Origin: Pavlovales sp. CCMP2436
Taxonomy: Eukaryota; Haptophyta; Pavlovophyceae; Pavlovales
Assembly (NCBI GenBank): GCA_026770615.1
Contig: MU631482.1
Span: forward strand, 143,769-173,416
Length of the DNA stretch: 29,648 nucleotides
Direction of reading: 5' to 3'
This document shows positions 23,589 through 29,648 of the stretch, one piece after another. The notes beneath the pieces are model-generated. The model did no database searches, was not told the origin of the DNA, and was given only the letters and a program-made list of their open reading frames with translations. A program made the translations under genes and the position numbers. Positions within the stretch are counted from its first letter, which is position 1. Every line of letters starts with the position of its first letter.

Positions 23589-25119
23589 TCAAGGTTGAAG
23601 CCGATGTTGTTGAGCTCGCGAGTTATGTCGTGTCCGTAGGAGATCAGCGGTCGCCCATTGCGTCGAGGTGCGTCGACCCACGATGTCATGAACATGCGAG
23701 GAAGTATCGATGTGCTCATGCGCATCACATGTATGTCCCGCCCAGCGTAATTTCCGATTAGAAATATACTGGTCGATATCTGTGACGCCGAGGGCGACGT
23801 ACTGCGGCGCGAGGGCAGCGTACTTGAAGATGTAGTCGGAGGAGGAGGCGCGCAGCGGCTTTTTCCTCGCCATCGCTCGCACGCAGCGGTTGTGGAACGC
23901 GCCCAACCTTTGCCGCAGCTTTGAGGTCAGGACCCAGGATGTGCAGCCGTAGAGCAAGACGCCGAGCACGAGGTAACGGTAGAGCTTGCCCTTGGAGGCG
24001 AGTGGGAGCGACGTGGAGCCGTGGTTTTGACTGAAGACGTACCTCCGCAGACAGCCAAAGGCTGCGGCTGCAGATCGGCCGGCTCTTAGAAAGCCCCGCA
24101 GGGCCCCCGGGGGCCCCGCCGGAGGCGCCTATGTGACTAGCATATAACTAACTTGTCACATAGCCCGGGGGCCCACGGGGCCCCACGGATACCGCGGATA
24201 ATCCCCGTACGTTACGCCTTTTCTAAGAGCCGGCAGATCGGATCCTGTGCTCGATCTCGTCGTCATCTGTTAGGGATGACGAAAAGGTTGAGCCGAGGTA
24301 CCGAAACCGGTCGGTGAACGTGACGATGCCGAGCGCGTCGTCGATCTTGAGAAAGAGAGTGTCGTTAGTTGTTGGAGAGTAGCCGGCCGGCGGGTAGAAC
24401 ATCGCCTCAGTCTTGGACTCTTTGGCGACGGTGCCGTCGGCCGGGTTCATTGTGCCGCAGTGCATCACGAGGGCGAAGCGTAGCAGATGCTTTTTGAGCA
24501 ACCGCGCGCCGAACTCGAGGTCTGCCCGCGACGTGAAAGGTAGTGCGCCGTCGTCCGCGTAGAGAGACGCCCAAATGTTGAAGGGCGTGCCGCCATCCTC
24601 GTCAAGCTTGCGCCCAGCGATCACGTCGTCCTCCTTGGTCAGGAACTCGAGCTGCTTGATCCTCACCTCTTCGAAGACCGGCTCAACCGTCTCAATTGCC
24701 GCTTGCTCCACGAAGAGGAAGATGATGGCCGCGAGCGTGTCGCCCTGCTTGAAGCCCACCGTCGTCGGCATCTCCACCTCCACCTCGCCCACCGCCATCC
24801 GCACAGTCAGGTCTGTGTGCAGCATGCGAATGAGTTGGACGAGGTGCTTGGGAACTCCATACCGTAGGAGGAGGCCGAACATCATCGAGCGGTCGACCGA
24901 CTCGAACGCCTTGACGAGGTCTACGCACGTACAGCGTCCACGTGCCCAGCCCGTGCTCCTTCCTCTTAAGCAGAGCCATCTTGAGCGAGAAGACGCCGTC
25001 CGCGCAGCTGTTAGTGAGTGATATGGGAGAGATGCAAGACCCCCTTTTGATGCACCTGAATGTGATCCCCAAGTCCCGCGAGCAGGCTGGACGACACGTT
25101 GTAGCAGCGTGCCGTACAT
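23589..25119 (-). pseudogene. non-LTR reverse transcriptase, interrupted
   Basis: RT motifs on the minus strand: DLVKAFESVDR (24889-24921), GFKQGDTLAAIIFLF and SLYADDGALPF (YADD catalytic box at 24550-24561), then FRYLGSTFSS. After a 155-bp MITE the C-terminal part continues (LLYGCTSWVLTSKLRQRLGA, FHNRCVRAMARKKP, RKLRWAGHTC), typical of non-LTR elements. Removing the MITE and one target-site copy keeps the frame across the junction. Upstream, CADGVFSLKMALLKRKEHGL is in another frame, so an indel near 24922 also breaks it. Confidence 0.75.
24079..24233. mobile_element. 155-bp MITE with 14-bp TIRs and 8-bp TSD
   Basis: Perfect inverted ends CCGGCTCTTAGAAA (24079-24092) and its complement (24220-24233), flanked by the perfect duplication CAGATCGG (24071-24078 and 24234-24241). 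An inner hairpin (CTATGTGAC/GTCACATAG, 24129-24163) lies within G/C-rich arms. An 8-bp duplication suggests hAT-type (or another 8-bp-duplicating) transposase; too short to encode one. Confidence 0.9.
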
Positions 25120-25254
25120 CGGTTTTCATCGGATCGAGCGCTGCTAGCATTGGATCCGGGATCCACGTGGCGGCCGGCGTCGATGGCTTTGGCAGGAGCG
25201 CAGCTGCGCTCGTCTTGTCCTTCTTGCCCGGAGCCCGCGGTCCTCGGCTTCACC

Positions 25255-25675
25255 TTGTAGCCGGAAAGCACGCGCGGCTTCTTCTGTTGCGCGTGCGAGT
25301 GGTGCTGCGAGTGGTGCTGCTTGTAATTGGCATGCCTTGCGTGCAAGGCAGCGCGGATTGCTCTGTGCGGCGTTCCAGCACCAGATCGGTCAGCGGGGAA
25401 ATCGTTGACGGCGGATCGGGCCGTCGACGTGGGTCGGAAGTGGTGCCTCCTTCCCCATCTCGCTGGTCCGTAAAAATGCGGCTGCAGCAGCTGCGTGCGG
25501 TGACCTCTCTGGACGTCAATGACGTTGGCATCCTGGAGATGTTGACATTGAGGTCCAGGGAGGTCGCGCAAGTGGTGCCGCTGAAGCCTTGAGATCGTCT
25601 TTGTCTGCTTCTTCGCCTGGAACATCGCACTGGGCGATCTGGTGGGATGCAGCTTCTCCACAGAGGTCGGTGCGC
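25255..25675 (-). repeat. LINE 5' block A (pair of block B)
   Basis: Diverged direct repeat of 26370-26765; shared blocks include CTTCTGTTGCGCGTGCGAGT, CCAGCACCAGATCGGTCAGC, GGCGGATCGGGCCGTCGACG and AGGTCCAGGGAGGTCGCGCA. Conservation of a minus-strand frame (RLQRHHLRDLPGP) in both suggests it was coding. Confidence 0.75.
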
Positions 25676-26256
25676 CGCCCGCTCTTGGCTCTGGGGGAGA
25701 ACGTGGTCACACGGCTTCTTATATTACCCGCGATCCCCTATACTCTTAGCTGTCAGCCCTTAGTGCTGATGGGCAAGCAGTCGGCGGCGTCCGCGTTGGT
25801 TGGCGGCTTGGCAAACTGGGGCAAGGCCGCACGCAAGACCATAATAAGGCGCGTTCTGGCGCAAACTGACAAGACTAGCTAGTTGTTACGATAATTATGT
25901 TATGATGCCACTTCTACCGCCTGGGGCGCAGTTTCTGCGTCCAGGTGGCCCCGGGTGTCAGCGTCTGATCGTCACTGTGCTGAGTTCCAGCGTCACCTTC
26001 ACCTTGCGGTGACACCAAAGTGCCGACAGAGCTCCGAAGCAGGCGATTTCGTTCCGGGTTTGGTCGAAGATAGGTTTTACTGCGGTGTCTCGCCCCACGG
26101 CGGGCCACGCAGCGACGCAGTCCACATTGCGCCGCATGACAGTGTAAGTCATCGGGTAGCCCATTGCAATGCCGAAGCATGCCCGCAGATGCCAGCTGCG
26201 AGATGACAAGTCGTCGGGCCGAGGGCTGTACGTCAAATAACACCACGAGATCCGGT

Positions 26257-26372
26257 ATCCGGGGAGAGCGTCCGGCTTCCATACGTTGGGCATCGACGTC
26301 ATCTTCTTGTCGGGATCCGGGGAGAGCGCCCGGCTTCCATACGTTGGGCATCGACGTCATCTTCTTGTCGGA
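26257..26372. repeat. 58-bp tandem duplication
   Basis: Two units (26257-26314 and 26315-26372) starting ATCCGGGGAGAGCG and ending CTTCTTGTCGG, with one difference near the start. The period is not a multiple of three, so it shifts any frame through the element. Confidence 0.9.
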
Positions 26373-26643
26373 AGAAAGCACGAGCGGAATCTTCTGTTGC
26401 GCGTGCGAGTGGTGCTGCTGTGTTGGCCGTCAGCGCGGGTTGAGAGTCCGAGCTGTTCTGCATGGCATTCTGCTCTGCACGGTATTCCAGCACCAGATCG
26501 GTCAGCGAGGAATCAGTCGACGGCGGATCGGGCCGTCGACGTGGGTTGGAAGTGGCGCCTCCTTCCCCTCCCATCTCGCTGTTCCGTAAAAATGCGGCTC
26601 AGCAGCTCGCGGAAAAGCCTGGATGTCGATGCCGTCGTTGACA

Positions 26644-27345
26644 TCAAGGTCCAGGGAGGTCGCGCAAGTGGTGCCGCTGAAGCCTTGGGATCGTCTTCGT
26701 CTGCTTCATCGCCTGGTGCATCGCTCTGAGCGATCGGGCGGAATGCAGCTTCTCCACAGAGGTCGGGAGCGCAGCGCGCCCGTCGATCTGGGCGCGATCA
26801 CGTGTCACATTTTTAAAGCTAGAGAGAGTTCGTCTAAAATTGATCAGGCGCCCAGCTGTTTTCAAAAATAAAATTTCTGGTGGCCTCCGGTGAACATGTT
26901 GTTGTTCATCCAGTGATTGTCCGTTTCCTGGTATGATACCGACCACGGCTGGGAGGTGATTGTTCCCATGGGATCTGTGGGGAAATTGGTCGTTCGCCTG
27001 ATTTTCAGGGATTCTTGTGTTATCTTGGTATGATAGCGATTTGGCGTGAGATGTGGCCAGCTGACAAATTCTTGCGGCTTGTTGGTGGTGGCTTGGGTCG
27101 TGGCCGTCAATTCCCATTGCGGCGTAGAGGAGGCAGTTTCCGTCACCTTTGACATTCATATCGATAAGGCCTATGTTGGAGTATAGTCTATCGAGTTCAC
27201 GGGCGCCTATTAATGTCCATTTATGTTGTTCATAGGCTCCCTCTTCAACTCCTTCGGCTCCCTCTTCAATAAGTCCTTCCACCGCGCCCCCGCGCGGCTG
27301 CCCGCGCCTGCACGCGCGAACGAGTTCTCGACATTCAATACCCAA
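26644..27345 (-). pseudogene. OTU-like cysteine protease segment of the LINE
   Basis: 233-codon frame. LIDMNVKGDGNCLLYAAMG carries the D-G-N-C motif of OTU deubiquitinases, with Cys as nucleophile, followed by a helix (QQAARICQLATSHAKSL). No catalytic His is recognised later. The frame runs on into block B (RLQRHHLRDLPGP), linking it to the element. OTU domains are known in some non-LTR retrotransposons. The real N-terminus is probably in the frame of 27210-27470 (DWVLNVENSFARAGAG), so an indel near 27230 is likely. Confidence 0.5.
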
Positions 27346-27470
27346 TCGCTTCCCAGCGATACGTCACCGGTGGGATCACCAATGAACTCGCGCGCTCGCG
27401 CTCTGTCGGGCGGCCCCGCGTTGCGCAGCGACGTCAGCGCTTTGTTTTCGGCTTCCTCATCATCCCCCAC

Positions 27471-27529
27471 TTCTACCAGTTCCCCACTTCGGCGTAGCGC
27501 GTAGGAGCCTGCGTCGGAGCGCTAAGAGC
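27471..27529. other. spacer, nothing recognised
   Basis: Start region of the copy 2 minus-strand frame; no signal identified. Confidence 0.3.
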
Positions 27530-27622
27530 AGCACAACTTCAAGACAGACGCCAGCTTGAATCCCTATCATAAATATATGTAGCACAACTTCAGGACAGTC
27601 AGACGCCAGCTTGAATCCCTAA
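27530..27622 (+). repeat. two short tandem copies of a repeat-family 3' end
   Basis: GCACAACTTCARGACAGWCAGACGCC-type sequence followed by AGCTTGAATCCCTAWCATA occurs at 27530-27579 and 27580-27622. Both match the last part of the 130-bp repeats at 27892 and 29359 and end in AT-rich tails. Confidence 0.75.
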
Positions 27623-27891
27623 CATATATATATATATATTATATTAGCGGCTCAGCATGGATCAACAGGTGTTTTCAGTCACTGGCTTGGTCGACGTCAT
27701 GTATATAGAGCGGCTCAGCAGTTTTCAAGAGGTCTGGGTCTGAGAGCTTCATGTCAAACGCGCATCAGAGAAGGCGTTGGGCAGGGGTCGTAGCCGAGAC
27801 AACAGCCCCCCGCCCTTCGCCATTCCCACACACGCATACACACCCACACCCAACCACCCACCCACACACCCACCCACATGTATCTGATGGA
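27623..27891. other. non-coding, GCGGCTCAGCA pair and CACCCA tract
   Basis: (TA)n tail, GCGGCTCAGCA at about 27644 and 27709, and a CACACCCACC-rich microsatellite at 27826-27877. No gene supported. Confidence 0.4.
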
Positions 27892-28021
27892 GATCCATCG
27901 GCACGAGCGGTGGCGCCCGAGCCAGCGCAGCCGACTAAGGCGCGCAGCAGGCAATGGGCGACGCAGCGCTTGGACCAGCACAACATTCAGAACAGTCAGA
28001 CGCCAGCTTGAGTCCCTATCA
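27892..28021 (+). repeat. 130-bp repeat, left arm
   Basis: Matches the reverse complement of 29359-29488 without gaps, about five differences in 130. It includes the last codons and TAA of the reading frame seen on the right (SIG-T-x-GGARASAAD) followed by a shared 3' region ending GAGTCCCTATCA. Confidence 0.9.
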
Positions 28022-28271
28022 TAAATATATTAAGAAGGGGGGTTCGGGCTGATATATATAACATATATACATATATAATGGTCTTGAACTGACAATCTGA
28101 TGTCGGACTCGTGCTTTTGCGTAATGTTCTATCGAACTAGTCCGTATGACTTATAAACAATGGTATTAAATTTACATCCGAATGTTTAAGGCTTTGAGTT
28201 ATTAATACGGAGAGACGTCGTGACGCTCTTTTAGGCGCTGATTGAATAGGGAGAGACGTCGTGACGCTCCT
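28022..28271. other. non-coding, duplicated GAGAGACGTCGTGACGCTC
   Basis: AT-rich stretch, then GGAGAGACGTCGTGACGCTC at about 28209 and 28250, each followed by a TTTARGCG-like end. No gene supported. Confidence 0.5.
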
Positions 28272-28663
28272 TTAAGCGTTCGTGACGCTTCCTTTCTTCC
28301 TTCTGGCCCTCGCGGAATTGCTCGCGGCCTTGTAGAGCGCGCGCTCGAACTCACGCTGCGTCACCGGGTAGGCAGGCGCCTGCGCCAGGACCCAGATCTC
28401 GTGGGCGAGGCCCGCCTTGCCGTGGAAGCGCAGCGTCGCCAATGCGACGGCGAACAACATCGTCGCCATGTTCGCGCCCTCGCCCTCGCGCACCAGCAGG
28501 ACTGAGGCGCGCAACCCGAGGGCCACGAGGTCCGTAGCCTCGAAGATGGCGGCGCGGATGATCCACAGGCCGGGCCGGAGCCCAGGTCGACCACCGAGAC
28601 GAGGACGGGCTCCTGCCCGCCGCCACAACTTCGCTCCATTTGGCGATATAGTACCGATACCAA
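28272..28663 (-). pseudogene. fragment resembling N-terminal half of a RuvC-like resolvase
   Basis: VLVSVVDLGSGP near the start, then after a frame change at about 28575 LWIIRAAIFEATDLVALGLR, LFAVALATLRFHGKAG, EIWVLAQAP, and a basic end (NSARARRKKGS). A DLG motif opening a strand followed later by I-W-V-L-x-Q-x-P resembles the D-x-G and I-E-x-Q-P motifs of poxvirus/YDC2-type Holliday junction resolvases, though the expected Glu is not present. A methyltransferase glycine loop (DLGSG) is the main alternative. Weak call. Confidence 0.3.
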
Positions 28664-28926
28664 TACTATTATTGATACATCAAAAATGCTACAATATATG
28701 GGTTAAATTACCAATATTATCGATTTAGAAAATCGAGACGATAATATCGATCGAAGTGCTGCACAGGGCGCCCCAGAAAAAAGGCGATCGCTAAAGCAGT
28801 TTCAAAAAAAAACTCGCCAAAAAAATTCGGGCGCGCTGCGCAGCCATGCCAATGAAGCAGCGCTCGGGCAACACTCGGGAGTTCCCTATCGATTTGGACC
28901 CGCCCGTCCGCTGCAGCGCGCGCATC
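28664..28926. other. AT-rich spacer with imperfect palindrome
   Basis: Contains ATATTATCGATTT and its imperfect complement (28711-28745) and an A-rich GCCAAAAAAATTCGG stretch near 28815. No gene supported. Confidence 0.4.
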
Positions 28927-29270
28927 TCAGCTGCTGCGGTAGGCAAACGTGCAGAATTCGTCAAAGTCGAGGCGCGTGAAGAGCCCCGACTGCTGCGCCG
29001 CCGCCTGCTTCAGGTCGCCCCATAGAACAAGCAGGTCGGAGAAGTAGACGTTCACGAACTCGCGCTTGCAGCTCCAGGGGCTGCGGGGGCGCTCGTCGCC
29101 GCGGCGAGGCTCGTCGGCGTCCGGCATCGCGCAGGAGCTCCACAAACGCGGCTGCAGAAAAAGTGGGCGAGCAGGAAGCTGTCCGCGAGGTCGTCGCGCT
29201 TGCGGATCGCCTCGAAGCGCGCGCGCCACGAGTCGTCAACCGCCTTGAGTCGCCTCGAGACCCACGTCCA
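28927..29270 (-). pseudogene. fragment resembling C-terminal half of a RuvC-like resolvase
   Basis: In the frame read from about 29275 down to 29150 the minus strand gives WTWVSRRLKAVDDSWRARFE then AIRKRDDLADSFLLAHFF. The K-R-D-D-x-x-D-S pattern fits the C-terminal acidic pair of poxvirus/YDC2-type Holliday junction resolvases (K-x-DD-x-x-DA). After a frame change near 29140 the protein-like sequence continues (SPWSCKREFVNVYFSDLLVL) to a stop at 28927. It stands 5' of the N-like half on the same strand, the reverse of the expected order. Confidence 0.4.
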
Positions 29271-29358
29271 TACGATATAATACTATTACAGGACACATCT
29301 TTCAAAAAGACCTTTATTTGCCCTAAATACATGGGTGAAGAATATAAGGAATACTGAC

Positions 29359-29488
29359 TGATAGGGATTCAAGCTGGCGTCTGACTGTTCTGAATGTTGT
29401 GCTGGTCTGAGCGCTGCGTCGCCCATTGCCTGCTGCGTGCCTTAGTCGGCTGCGCTGGCTCGGGCGCCACCGCGCGTGCCGATGGATC
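29359..29488 (-). repeat. 130-bp repeat, right arm
   Basis: Inverted partner of 27892-28021. On the minus strand it is the end of a coding frame plus 3' region ending GAATCCCTATCA; the sequence beyond (GTCAGTATTCC) is unrelated to the other copies. Confidence 0.9.
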
Positions 29489-29648
29489 GCCGGTAGTGTG
29501 CCCGGGCAAGGGCGTTTAGGGAGATGATCTGCTGGTTGCTGTTTGTCGTGAACCCACGCTGGGCAGCGATCGGGGCCAGCGCGCTCAAGCGCGCGAGCAG
29601 CAGCTGCGCATGGCCGCGTGCCGCGATCGTACCGATCGTGTCGATGAG
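29442..29648 (-). CDS. C-terminal part of an unknown ORF, cut by the window edge
   Basis: The minus strand is open from the window edge for 68 codons to TAA at 29442-29444. It reads TIAARGHAQLLLARLSALAP, then QRGFTTNSNQQIISLNALAR and a Gly/Arg/Ala tail. No start within the window. Its last codons and 3' region recur at 27892 and, for the 3' region only, at 27530 and 27580, so it likely belongs to a mobile element whose copies share a 3' end. Family unknown. Confidence 0.5.
   Translation of the reverse strand, partial: LIDTIGTIAARGHAQLLLARLSALAPIAAQRGFTTNSNQQIISLNALARAHYRRSIGTRGGARASAAD

Larger units (their letters stand above)
22668..25720 (-). mobile_element. degraded non-LTR retrotransposon, copy 1
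   Basis: Minus-strand order: a 5' region shared with copy 2 (25255-25675), RT (24234-25119), a C-terminal domain (23589-23969) and a 3' region (22668-22845) that is repeated at 25896-26080. The 3' end reads GGCATCATAACATAACATAA, a short-repeat tail typical of LINE 3' ends. Frameshifts and a MITE insertion make it inactive. The 5' limit is approximate. Confidence 0.7.
25896..27470 (-). mobile_element. degraded non-LTR retrotransposon, copy 2 (RT deleted)
   Basis: Minus-strand order: N-terminal acidic part (27210-27470), OTU-like segment (about 27160-27030), block B (26370-26765) and the 3' region (25896-26080). Relative to copy 1 the RT is missing, so an internal deletion probably occurred. 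The 3' end GGCATCATAACATAA is shared with copy 1. Confidence 0.6.

Noticed and set aside
24129..24163. independent terminator hairpin
   Set aside because: It is the inner palindrome of the MITE.
22668..26080. LTR retrotransposon with 180-bp direct repeats as LTRs
   Set aside because: The RT and its C-terminal domain are of non-LTR type, and one repeat belongs to a second LINE copy with its own 5' blocks; a shared LINE 3' UTR explains it better.

Overview
The window is nuclear DNA of a GC-rich unicellular eukaryote, most likely a microalga. GT-AG introns with GTGCG-type donors, host coding exons, many microsatellites and two classes of transposon point to this. It carries an integrated polinton-like virus (PLV) at about 3.65-21.0 kb. 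The host identity is an inference; nothing here fixes a species.

Layout. 1-3143: low-complexity host DNA with microsatellites, duplicated short exon-like modules, Gly-rich open stretches and a probable terminal exon (2895-3143). 3144-3655: non-coding, with an 18-bp hairpin near the presumed left edge of the virus. 3656-9448: viral replication side, with an F-box-like gene whose frame switches twice, a fused TVpol-family DNA polymerase/superfamily 3 helicase interrupted by a 154-nt intron, and a small two-span membrane protein overlapping its tail. 9604-11867: a gene with the three HUH/rolling-circle Rep motifs, an exact 11-bp-period iteron array just upstream of it, and four small genes. 11979-12660 is a run of N lying inside an inverted repeat. 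12661-15630: a 119-bp tandem repeat, an SSB-like gene with an in-frame TAG, and three unknown genes. 15953-19457: the double jelly-roll major capsid protein and two unknown genes on the minus strand, probably virion genes. 19520-21008: a divergently transcribed Pro/Asp-rich gene whose 3' end has frameshifted.

21377-22302 is a spliced host gene for a secreted Cys-rich protein. 22668-27470 holds two degraded copies, same orientation, of a non-LTR retrotransposon with RT and an OTU-protease-like segment; one copy is split by a 155-bp MITE with a perfect 8-bp target duplication. 27530-29648 holds several copies of another repeat family with a common 3' end, around broken fragments resembling a RuvC-like Holliday junction resolvase.

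How the viral genes work together: polymerase-helicase, SSB-like protein and Rep-like nuclease form a plausible replication set, and the capsid protein with TM-bearing neighbours a virion set. No packaging ATPase, capsid protease, penton or integrase was recognised; some could lie in the gap. Intact capsid and polymerase-helicase genes beside several frame-broken genes suggest a fairly recent insertion beginning to decay, although homopolymer sequencing errors could mimic part of this.
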